Positions 11,745-22,374 of a stretch of DNA of 64,000 nt are shown here, one piece after another. The notes beneath the pieces are model-generated. The model was not told where the DNA came from, did not search any database, and saw only the letters and a list, made by a program, of their open reading frames with translations. The stretch comes from Massariosphaeria phaeospora. Lineage: Eukaryota; Ascomycota; Dothideomycetes; Pleosporales. Within the stretch, counting starts at the first letter, position 1. Each line of letters starts with the position of its first letter. A program made the translations under genes and the position numbers. The stretch spans positions 1,550,001 to 1,614,000 of the forward strand of contig JAADJZ010000008.1 in NCBI GenBank assembly GCA_011032825.1, read 5' to 3'.

Positions 11745-12212
11745 TACTTAGCAAGCTCAATAACCAGAAAATTCCTTTGGAATAAACCATCATCATTTCG
11801 ACTCCTATTCCCGCCCATCTCTCTAGACTCGGACATAGAATAGGACCCTCGCCAATGGATAAAAAAGCATGCCGACACAGCGGAGAAAAAGATCTTTCTA
11901 TAGAGCTGTCTGTTGGAACTCGGGAAACAAACACCGTCGCTATGCTAAGTAGACGCCTAGCCTAGCCTGCCCTGCCCTGCCTTGCCTTGCCCAGTGATCT
12001 CCCAGTGATGCCCCTGATCACCCTGTCTAGACCGTGATATGATATGCAGAACGATCAATACGCCATTCTTTTTTTCTGAAGCAATGATAAAATAAAGCCC
12101 GACCCTACCCCAATCGGAAAATACCGCTGTCGTTAAAATGGAGAAAAAGCAGCTAGGAATGATTCGACACCGAGAGAGTAGCCCCGAGAGAGCTCACTCA
12201 CGCGAAACAGGT
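11745..12212. other. Intergenic, 3' flank of the peptidase gene
   Basis: No gene recognised. A low-complexity run of CCTAGCC/CCTGCC/CCTTGCC pentamer-like units lies at about 11,953-11,992, a short expandable repeat. Confidence 0.45.
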
Positions 12213-14227
12213 TTACTTCAAGCGAACGCGCTTCTGCGGCTGCTCCGTTGTCTTCTTAGAGCTCGCGGGAGGGGCCCAGTTCGGCTTGTCCTTTTCCACA
12301 GGCGACTGCTCCTGCTCCTCCTGCTCCTCTCGTGCCTTGGCATCCTCAGACACTTTTGCAACGGATTGGGGCTGCTTTAAGGTATACGGCGATTCGATGG
12401 AGAAGGAGAAGACCTCCCGGTCAGACCTGTGGCCTGTGAGTTTCTTGACCCGATCCTTGCTTGTAGTGTTCTCATCAGTCTTGCTTGCATTGTTCTCATT
12501 AGCCTTGCCCGCAGTGTCCTCGTCAACCTTGCTTGTATCGTTCTTGTCAACCTCGCCGTCATGCTCAGACTCGGACTCGATCGTGACATGCTGCCGAATG
12601 GCCTTGTTCATGCGGGCTTCGCGCTCCTGGCTCTTCTTGTCTGACAAGGAGAAGAAGCTCGATCGTTCGGAGCTGGAGTTGGTTTTCTTGTCTTCGCCTG
12701 GCTTGTTGGCTGAGTCTTCGTCTTCTTCTTCGATCGCTTCGCTGAACTCCCACATCAAGCCCAGTTCACCCTTCAAGGCGGCCGTCAGCCAGAGGCTGCC
12801 TAGTACTCCTGGCACCAAATAAAGGAGCGCAGGCTGTGCATGACCCCAAGTCTGCATAACCCCTAACGTAGTCAGCATTCCCAGGACATATCCAATGAGA
12901 CTGGCCTTGAAGTATGTTTTCGGAAATGTGAATGGAGGTTCTGGTTTGCTGCCCGCAGCTGGCCCGAACAGTGGACGGCCAGCTAGTGTATGTGTCCAGA
13001 AGCGATCGCTTAATTGTCCCGCTACTGAGAAGTATTTCGGCTTATTCACTGTAGCTTCCGCCCCTTCCTCCCTAGGCATAACTCGTGCCTGACGGCGGAG
13101 GTAGAAGAGGAACAGATCGAAGCGCAGAGCCAGACCGATCATGATTCCGGGGAGGACAACATCGCCCAGGCCGAGCATTGCGTGCGACGGTGCGGTAGAC
13201 GTATCGCCGGTGGGCGAAGGACGTGGGAAGACGAGCTTGATGGGGACATCGAGAGATTTGGCTACTGTCACCATCATAGGTCTGAACTCGTCAGTTGTTA
13301 CGCCGAGTGAATATAGGGAGAATTGTCGGGTACTTACGTGAAAAACACAAAATAGATGTCGTAAAAGAAAAGAGCCCCCAGAATTAAGCTGCCGGTCGAG
13401 AAGGTGGTCGGAGACATGAGCTGGAGGGCACCATACGAAAATCCGAACCCCATCAAGTTGGTCAGATACCATGGTTTATCGACGAAATTGAAGTAGGCCA
13501 CAGCTAGGACAGCACAGATGAATCCAATCAGACCATGCGCACCGACTGCAAGCTTTCCAGAGAAGACGCGATGCAGGTACATGCGCAGCGTCCATTTGTT
13601 CCCAGGCCAGGCGCGATCGAACCAGAGAAGCTCCCGAATCCGATCTGAGAGCGGGATCTTGCTCAACAAGCCCGGTAGAGGCGAACCAACGGGTAGTTTG
13701 TCCTTGACATTGCCTGCCACTGGTACAGCCGTCTTTTCCTTGCCATTGACGTGATATAGCGCACCATGCAGAGCGTACCGACGAGGAAATAAGAACAGGT
13801 GTCCCATATCCAACGCGTCGGTGATAAGTCGCGCGACCGAGAAGACGCCGAAGAGGGCAAAGTAACCATTGAGGAGCTTGTTCAAGAGCGAAGGGTCCTG
13901 GAGCCACTTGAGCAGAAAGTAAAGTCCCGCGAGCGTGCACCCCGCGAGAAGCGGCATGATGAGCGCGTCCGACGGCGCCAACCCCTCCATCTTGTGTTCC
14001 TCCTCCGCGTCTTCATCCGACGAGGCATCTCCGTCGTGTTTTGCTTTCTTGCGTTTCGCGGGCTTTGCGGCCGAGGACGGTCGGGATAGCGACGCGTGCG
14101 CACCAGCATATATGGGGAAGAGAGCCGAGACGATTAGATGCACGTATGTCGGGAGCATCGGCTGCATCACAGAGAATTCGTAGGCCAGACGCCCCAGGAT
14201 GCGCGCGAGGACGCTGGGCTCCGCCAT
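12213..14227 (-). CDS. sppA: Signal peptide peptidase (intramembrane aspartyl protease)
   Basis: Two exons (14227-13338 and 13281-12213; intron 56 nt, GTAAGT...CAG) encode 652 residues. The protein is multi-spanning. The presenilin/SPP active-site motifs are visible: YD in FFYDIYFVFF just before the intron, GLGD in MLGLGDVVLPG, and the PAL motif in AQPALLYLVP. SPP cleaves leftover signal peptides and some type II membrane proteins within the ER membrane and works with ER quality control; in aspergilli the orthologue is named SppA. An acidic charged loop follows the first membrane region, and a long hydrophilic, charged C-terminal tail contains four 8-residue repeats. The start at 14227 (MAEPSVLARIL) was chosen over an upstream in-frame ATG because the family starts near the first membrane segment. 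The gene's upstream side abuts the AT-rich block within about 300 bp. Confidence 0.92.
12457..12552 (-). repeat. In-frame 24-bp minisatellite, four units, in the peptidase tail
   Basis: Four tandem 24-bp units encode VDKNDTSK, VDEDTAGK, ANENNASK and TDENTTSK. Units are diverged, so it is an old expansion, and it keeps the frame. Confidence 0.85.
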
Positions 14228-14683
14228 GGTAGCACGAGCAGTGTGATCTGTCCAGTGAGTGCGATGGCCACTGGATTGAGTGACTTCAGTAGTTCGATTG
14301 AAGAGGTTTGAGAATTCGGAGTAGTCGGCGCACTGGTTTTGGGCGCGACTACGAACGAGAGACGTGTCCGCTGGTGGTAATAGAAATTCATCAAGCTGTG
14401 GTGCTCTCTTACTAGCAAACACAGCGGACGACTGACGTAACAATGCGCACGAGCCGCCTTCCCCCAGGCTTCCACTCTGCCTAGGTAGGTAACGGCGTGC
14501 GCACTGCGTTCTAATAGCAAACATTATAGTTTTCACTGTATACACAGAACGTTTAGCTAGTGTATTACTAGATTATTAGCTATAATTTTGCTATAGTTTA
14601 GTTTTTTTTTTTTTTTTAAAACTTAAGACTTAACTTTTAGCGTTTATTAGCTTTAGGCAGCTGCTAGCTATAAAATACTTATA
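14228..14683. other. Peptidase promoter and edge of the AT-rich block
   Basis: Base composition is gene-like to about 14,525 and then shifts abruptly to AT-rich sequence with a run of 17 or so T at about 14,602-14,618. No gene. The region to 14,525 must hold the peptidase promoter. Confidence 0.6.
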
Positions 14684-14945
14684 ACGTACTTTACAACTTC
14701 GCGAGCTACATAGCTTCGCAAGCTACTTTTGCCAAGCTTCTACCAAAACTACTACTTTTCTTAATGCTTTAACAACAACATTACTTAAAAACTTTAAAAA
14801 AAAGCTTAAGTACAAAATGCGCTTTAAGCTATTAAATAAAATGCAATATTTTTTTAGCAACGCGTTGCAGCTATCTATAGCGTTTGTTAGACAATACTAA
14901 GCTATTAACGCGCTAAACAGCTTTTACAAGCAAATTGCTAGCTTA
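14684..14945 (+). mobile_element. Truncated 5' end of an E-family Fot1-like element
   Basis: It starts ACGTACTTTACAACTTCGCG after TA at 14682 and matches the left end and transposase N-terminus of element E (38,980-39,240): shared reading around NKMQYFF, NALQLSIAF and LNSFYKQIASLN. Similarity ends near 14,945, so the catalytic part and right TIR are missing. Confidence 0.75.
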
Positions 14946-15381
14946 AATACTTATATAAAAGCTAGCAACTTAGCTACTTATAGCTACGCTTTTAAACTTA
15001 CGCTCTTTAGCGCATTAAAACTATACAAGCTTATTTTTTTTAGAAAGCTTACTTAATTTAATGCTAACTAAGTACTCGTAAGAGCGTGAAATTACGTTGA
15101 TTTAGTTAACTACTTTTTAGTACGTATATACTAAGTACTATAAAAAAATAAAGTTTTGTTTTAGCACAAAAAGAAAATCTATTGTAAGTAAAAAAAATAA
15201 AAATTAACTAAGTAAAAATAACAGCGAAGCAAGCGCATTTAAACGAGTTTTAAGTAAAGCTGCTAGCGTTGCGCTATAGTTTCAACAAAACTAGCGCTTA
15301 ACTAGCGCAGCTACTAATTTGCAGCGCGCTAACGTATTCGCTAGCTTTGCAATACTTGCACGTAGTGCAGCTTTACAAGTA
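14946..15381. other. AT-rich unassigned sequence
   Basis: RIP-like sequence, probably transposon debris, that I could not align to another element in the window. No reading frame. Confidence 0.4.
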
Positions 15382-17262
15382 ACGTAGATTTCTAGCGAGT
15401 TGCTTACCTAGGCGAGTTGCTTACTTGCGCCAAGCTTTTTTCCTACTACCTACTTCTTTCTTTCTACTACTTTCTCTCTAGCACCTAGTATAGGTTAAAA
15501 TAACTTAAATTACTTAGAATTAACTGCTGCATTTAACTTACACGTGCGCTTATTGTACTCTAGCTCGCCGCAGCGTCTACAGCGTTTTAAAAGCTAACTA
15601 CTCTAATTACTAGCATTACTACAAGCTTTTTTCTTTGCTTTTTTTTTATTACTGCGCGCTTTAAACGCCTTAAGGGCTGTTAAGCGCACGCTTTTTTTAA
15701 CTGTAAAAGTACTCTTTTGCTGCACACGCTTTCTCTTGTGCAATTTTTGTCGCAAAAAAGCTTTGTTAGCAGCTTAAAGTTTAGCAACTTAGTTGCGCAG
15801 TAGCAGCATAAAAGCTGCTACATACTTTGCGCCTTTAGAGAGCTTTGCAAAAGCATTAACTATTAAAGTAAAAAAGCTATTTACATGCTTTTAAATTTTC
15901 TTTTAAATTAGCGTTGATTGCGACCTAAATTTTAAAGTATTGCTTAGAGTTTGAGACTGCTAAGGACCGTTTTTTATAGTAAGTAATAGTAAAGTGCAAA
16001 GCTGTACGTTAAGCTTCGAAATTACTGCTTTTAGGTTGAATAGAACTAATCTAGCACTTTAAAAGCTTTTTTGAATATTGCTTTCTATAATAAAAGCGTT
16101 GTAAGCGCTAATAAAGCATAGCAGGAACTTAAGTTTAGTAATGTAGTTAATCTAGTTGCGCATTAGATTCTTGGCTTAGCAGCTGTACGCCTTTTTTAAA
16201 AGCGCAAAACAGCTAACATCAAGAAGCTGCAGAAAGTGCGACAAGTAAAAAAGCATGCAGAAAGTAATAATGCTGTTATTCTTGCAGTACTGCTAAAAAG
16301 CAAGCGAGTTATAGCTCTTATAGCTGTTAATAAAAAGTAAACGTACTATTCTAACAGTACGTTTTTTTGTATAGGCGTTAAAGTGCTTTAACTACTTTAA
16401 ACCTAGCTCGTTGTTTGTCTAGCTGTTTTTAGAAACTGCGATAACCTAGTTGCAAAGTAAGCTATTCTTCTCGTACTAGGCAAAGAAGTAGTTCTTGCTC
16501 TAAAAAATAATAAAAAGTAGAATAGCTTACTTTATCGCGTTGACGCTTTGTACTACTGTTGTCTACTTTCTGTTACCTTGCTGCACCGTTTTCGGCCGTT
16601 TTTAACGCTCTAAGCTAGTAATTACTACACTCGTTAAGATCTAGCCTATTATAAAGCTCGTTTTATCAAAGTTGTAAGTGTTCTCGTTTACTACGTTGTA
16701 CTTAGCTTTTATGTTTGCTACAAGCCTAAACTAGTTAGCTACAAGCTTAAAATTCTTACAAAGAGCTCTTTTATAGTTGTACTTTTAATTAAACTTAATT
16801 TAAAGCTTAGGGTAACGCCTAACGAACGACGTAACCTAGTTCTTTTTAACTAGTAGCTAGCCTCGCGCTGCGAGTAGTAGGTTAGCTTTATTCTCTAACT
16901 TAGCAAGCCTAAGTAGAAAGCTTCGCGCGTTAAAGTTAACAGCATACTTCTTAATTACTATGTCTTTTGTTAAACGAAGCTTTATTAAGTTAAGTGTGCA
17001 ATCGCGTCGTAGGAGTTTTTTAGCAAGCTAATTGCTTAGTGTTTTTTAAAGAACGTTGTAGATTAATGCAGCGCGTTGCTGAAAAAGTGTTGCGTTGCGT
17101 TGAATAGCCTAAATCGCAAGCTATATTTAGCTTTTGTTTGAAGCGCGTAGCGCGTTGTGTAGTTAAGCTATCGCGTAGTAGAGAAAAAAAAGCAAGTGTT
17201 GGTAGAAAGCTTAGCGCAGGTAAGCAACTCGCCTAGGTAAGCAACTCGCTAGAAATCTACGT
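15382..17262 (-). mobile_element. Complete Fot1-like transposon C1, RIP-degraded
   Basis: 1,881 bp flanked by TA (15380-15381, 17263-17264). TIRs begin ACGTAGATTTCTAGCGAG on both ends and contain two GAGTTGCTTAC direct repeats at 17-bp spacing. The transposase is on the minus strand: near 16,200-16,255 the third catalytic motif reads SHFLQLLDVSCFA. Stops are dense. A second copy, C2, is split by other insertions at 17,985-18,080 and 31,862-33,555. Confidence 0.88.
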
Positions 17263-17276
17263 TAGTTGTTTAAAAC

Positions 17277-17714
17277 TAGGCTAGCGAATAAGTATAGGTT
17301 AGGTTAAAGTTAGGTCAGATTCGCACGAACTAGAAAACGAAAATCAAAATCTTTACTTTTTAATATCTTACCTAATACTATAGATATACTAATGCAAATT
17401 TAACAGGTGCTGCAAATATATAAACACAATTATATATAAGATTATTAGAGAATTCTAGCTAGTCTAGCTTCTTTAATATAGCTTTTTATTTATTAAATCT
17501 ATAAAAGATAAATGAAATATACTCTAGACTAGGTAGAATTCTCTAATAATTTTACATATAATTGTGTTTATATATCTGCAGCACGTGTTAAATTTGCATT
17601 AGTATATCTATAGTATTAGGTAAGATATTAAAAAGTAAAGATTTTGATTTTCGTTTTCTAGTCCGTGCGGATTTAACTCAACTTTAACTTAACCTATACC
17701 TATTCGCTAGCCTA
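17277..17714. mobile_element. 438-bp foldback MITE, hAT-like (J)
   Basis: Outer ends TAGGCTAGCGAATARGTATA are inverted, and the inverted arms continue for about 185 bp each (17,277-17,462 against 17,527-17,714), leaving a short AT-rich centre. It is flanked by an exact 8-bp direct repeat TTTAAAAC (17269-17276 and 17715-17722), the duplication size of hAT elements. It has no coding capacity. A relative lies at 35,863-36,189. Confidence 0.88.
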
Positions 17715-17984
17715 TTTAAAACACTTAGCAACAATAGCAATTAAATGTGCTTGCTAAGTTTAGTATTATTTAATTTTTAAGTAAATTGTTGTAGCGCGTT
17801 GCAATATTATTTTACAACTAATTGCAATTTGCAGCTTATTACGCGAGTTTAGTATTTCTTACTAAGTGTTTAGCGCTAGCTAGCGCAATTCTAGCGCTAA
17901 CTAGCGCTTACTTACTACGCTTTTTAATTTAGCTTTTGCTAAAAGTAGCTAGCAGCATATAAAATGCAGCGCTAGTATTGCTAC
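17715..17984. other. AT-rich unassigned sequence left of C2
   Basis: RIP-degraded; the left TIR of C2 would be expected here or further left but is not found, so C2 is truncated or rearranged at this side. Confidence 0.4.
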
Positions 17985-18556
17985 GTAGTATCTAACTTAC
18001 ACGTGCGCTTATTATGCTTTAGCTTACTACAGCGTCTACAGCGTTTTAAAAGCTAGCTACTTTAATTACTAACATTACTAACGTAATTTACTACCAAGCA
18101 GCTTAAACTACTAAGCAGCTTAAAACTACTAAGCTTACTACTTTCTTTTTGCACCTACAATGCCTACACCTACGAACGCGTTATTACTTTAATACGAAAA
18201 AAAACTCTAGCTAGCTTTTAAAACTTTAAAAGCTAGCGAGTTTCAAAGCTACTGCGCTGCTGCTGCTGCTTTTAATGTTAAACGTTGCACTTTCTTTTAC
18301 TGCACTTAAGAACGCGCTTTTTGCGCAAAAGCTCTACCTAACGGCTGCAAGCTTACAAGAACTAAAGAGCAAACAATTGTTTAATACTTAAGCCTAAGGT
18401 TTCTTCGAAAAATCTTGCGAGATTGCTTGCGCGTAGCGCGAGCCTATTTTTCTAATGCAAATAATTTTTCTAATGCAATTCAAAAACTACTACATAAATC
18501 AATTCTCGCTACAACGCTATACTACTAAATTTTAAATTAGTAAAATTGTTTTAACT

Positions 18557-20268
18557 ATGCCTCGCAATCTATCGCAAGCTAAAAAATACGCTGCTAAAGT
18601 TGTTGCGCTTAGAAGCTACGCGTTGCGCCTTTGCAAGTACACTAAGCTAAACATTAAATTCTACGCTACAGCGTACAACTTATTGTATTATTACTTCTAC
18701 CGCGCTTACTTAAACTTTTTAACGCAATTTAATTGTTGTACGCAAGAAAATTAGCAATTGTTAAAAAAGCAAGACCTTGCGCTTGTACGCTATTTCGACG
18801 CGATTAACGCAATTAGCTATAAAGTATACAAAAAAATAGTTAAACAACAAGCGTACGCACTTTTAAAGAAGTTTTACTTAAAAGTAGATAAAGCGCCTAC
18901 GCTGCTAGGCAAGTGCTAAAAGCGTTGCTAGCTACAAAAGTATCTAAAGTACAAACGCGTTAAAGCAAAGCTATTAAAAGTGCAGCGAAAGCTCGCATAG
19001 AAGCTTAAAGCGCTGCGTAGGTAGTTTACAAAGCTAAAAAGTTTTATTTAGCAATTAAGTATATTGCTAGCGGATACGTACAATATAAACGAAACTAGCT
19101 GCTAGATTAGAGTTGCAAGCAGCTAGTACGTTTACAGCAGAAATAAGCGCTAGATTTTTATTCTTAACGCTAATAATTGCGAGCTTGTTACTTTTGTAGA
19201 GTGTATAAGCGCAAACAGCGTAGCTATTTCTTTTATAGTTATTGTTAAAGCAGCAACGATTATAGAGCACTAGGTAACTAATATACCTAACGATTACTTT
19301 ATTTACACTAGCAATAGCGAGTACAGCAACGACAAAGTAGCGCTTAACTAGCTAAAGCATTTTAACAAAATAATAGCAAAGTAGTAGCAAAGCGTTTAGC
19401 AATTGCTTTTCGTTAATAGCTATAGCTTTTATAAAACAAAAGAGTTTGCTTAGTACATAAAAAAGCACTTTATACAGTTGTTTGCGCTGCTGCTTTATAC
19501 AACTTACTTACTACAGCTACTTAACGTTAGCTATTTCTAGCTACTTAAGTAGTATTACAGTTGCTATTTAAACTAAGCTGCGCGTACTAGGTTAAAAAAC
19601 ATAAGCAAAGCTAACTTTATAGCAACTTTAGCAAAGATCTAGCGTTTTACGTTTACTTGTAGTACAATTTTTAGTAGCTAGAAACGTACAAGTTTTGCAC
19701 TACTTAATTTAAACGTCGTACTTGCCTAGCTTAAGTAGCAAGAGAATTGCAACTTTAGCAACGACAAGCAATTGCTTATACTTTTTCTAGCAACAGACAT
19801 ACGCTTTATAACTTTAATCGTAGTATTCTTGCTTTTACAGCTTGCTTTATTGCTATTTTAAGCGCTCGTCTAACGCTACAACTGCGTTAAAATTAATTTT
19901 TAGCAAGCGTAGCTTATGCGCTGCGCGCAACTGTTAGACGTAACTCTAAAGCTAAAAAACTTAGCACTTAGCAACGCTGCCTAGCACACGCTAAAAACAG
20001 TACGTTAACTTTAAGCGTAAAAGCTTTTTGTTTAGGCAGTGCTGCGTAAGCATCTTTTGCGCAAAGTTGCAGCTAGCGTTATTAAACACTAGCGAAGCGT
20101 TTCTGCGCTTGCTTGTATAGCTAAAAGTTTAAAGCAAAAGCTTTAACGTACAAAAGCAGTAGTTATTGCCAAAAATAAGCGCTGTCGTTGCAAACAGCAA
20201 GCGCTTAACGTTAAAAGCAAACTAATATACTCTCAAAACGCTCGCAAGATAGTACAATAGTAGTAAGT
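18557..20268 (+). pseudogene. DDE transposase of element X
   Basis: Starts MPRNLSQAKKYAAKVVAL and runs in one frame through many stops. The DDE landmarks are readable but each catalytic Asp is now Asn: YNINETS (AAC at 19088), LLFVNSYSF (near 19415) and LLQLLNVSYF (near 19523). Other family marks: YVYSRNKR, then FIVIVKAAT. It is dead by stops and by loss of all three metal ligands. Confidence 0.78.
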
Positions 20269-20948
20269 TAACAACTTCGCTCGCTTTAAGAGTAAACTTG
20301 CTGCTAAACAACTTTGCAAAGTTACTAAAATTGCTAACAAATACAAGCAATTACTGCTTATAATTAGAAACTATAGTAGCAAGTACTGCAAGCGCGTAGC
20401 GACTAACGTACTCGCTTAGCGCAGCGTAACGCAATAGGTACACGCGCACAACAACTACAGCTACAACACTAAAGCTACAAGCAAACTAGAGTATATACTG
20501 CGCTTAAGCAGCTTTAAGTATCGCAAGAATAGTACAACAACAGATTTAACGCTTGCTTGTAAAGTAGCTAGCTAGGCGCGCCGTTTAGTTAATTTGTATA
20601 CTAAGTTTATTCTCTTAAAATTCCTACAGCCTACAACACTAGACAACAATATAATAGCTAAAAAAAGCGCTTTACTACTTTCTTTGCAACTTAATTTTAC
20701 AAGCGTTAAAATTAAGTTGCAAACGTAGCTTACAGCTATAGCAGATAAAATTGCAAATAGAAACTATAGCAACGACGAAAGTAGCTACGCTAGCAACACT
20801 TAGCTAGATAACTTGCAAACTAACTAAAGCCTTTAATAAAATGTATATATTAATTATACTAGCTTAATTGTATTACAAGAAAGCGTATTTCGCTAATAAA
20901 TTAAAACTGTAGTTTTTGAATTGCATTAAGAGAATTATTTGCATTAGG

Positions 20949-21169
20949 TGTAAAGCTAAGTAGCTTTATGTATTTGTTTTCTTTTGATTAATAGCTACTA
21001 TAGGCTATAACGAGCTAGACTAGTTTCTTGCAAAGCTTTTAAAAGTACCTCGCACTAAATTGCTGCTAAAACAGAAATTCGTTTCTTTTACACAAATATA
21101 CTATCTTTATTACTATACTATTAATCTATTTTAAGTGTTATTAAACTTACAATTAAACGCAGTCTTACA
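20949..21169 (+). repeat. 5' LTR of R
   Basis: Matches 30028-30248 end to end, with only scattered transitions and no obvious gap. Shared core TAGCTACTATAGGCTATAAC; TG...CA ends. Confidence 0.92.
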
Positions 21170-22374
21170 TTCAAATTGCTCTATTAAAATACTTTCGATA
21201 GATCGATTACCTCGTTTACAATGTTTAATTTATTTAACAATTAAGCTACGTTGCTTCTAGAACACTTAGATAAAGGTTCTATTATGCAACTAAGCACTTT
21301 TCAACTTCTAGTCGTAAATAAAACTAAATAAAATAAAAATGCTAATAAAGAAATCTAGATTAGTAATAGTGCTAACGTTTTAAAGCGTAGTTGCGCTTCT
21401 AGCGTCAAACTAAGCTAGAATAACCTAGTTCGCTTCAAAAGAAATTCTAATACTTTACTCTTAAATAATAAAAATAACAACGCACTATCAAACCTCTCTA
21501 CGAAGCGAGCTCTTAACAAGCTAAAAACTTAGTAGCAGAATAAGCAAGACTGTACAGAACTTATTCGCTTTAAAGCGTTAAAAGCTCTATACTAGAACGA
21601 AAACAAAACGGCGCTTACTAAAGCTATTAAGCAACTAGTTGTGCTAGCACTTGCTTAAACTGTTTTTAACTAGGTTAATTTGCCTCGCCTTAAGCTACTG
21701 CACTGCTATTTAAAGAAAAATCGCGTAGACTACAACTAATAAGTTTGCAATTGCAAAAGCTACTACACAAAAAGCTCCAACTTCTTTAGCAAACTTTAAA
21801 AGGTTTTTTTTAAGTTAACGTACGTTACTAAAAACATTTATACGCTCTAAAAAACTTATAAAATTTATAAAAAAATACAATTCTTTTTATAGTCTTCTAC
21901 TTAGGCATTGTTTAAAAAACAAATGTTAAGTGCTTTAGGCACTTTCAAGAAACGTACGTAGTAAGTATACAATTCTATTAAAGCTTTACGTTAAAAGCTA
22001 TTTCAAACTCTTTTTAACTTACTTTTACTTTTTTAACTTTTTTAAACTAAGATTAACTAAACAAGCTTATTTAGCATAGCAGCGAACTTTACCGCAGCAC
22101 TTTTCGAAGAAGTAAAAAAGCAACTACGTTACTTTTTACTACAAAGTTGCACTACTCTCTACTAAGTAAAGCAAAAAGCTAATTAGATCTATCGTAACCT
22201 CTAACAGAATAGTAAAATTTAAAGAAAAACTAAGAAAAACAAGAAGCAAGCTGCGTTGCTAACAAAACATGAATTAACTTATTCTAATGCCAAACAGCAC
22301 AAAAAGAAACGCAACAGCTGCTTTAAGCTTAAAAAAAGTAATAACAAAAAAACAAAAGCTTTAACAAGCTGGTT

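Noticed and set aside
13334..14545. Longer upstream start for the signal peptide peptidase
   Set aside because: The extra N-terminal part before 14,227 has no membrane segment or similarity and would run into the AT block; it is open frame in the leader.
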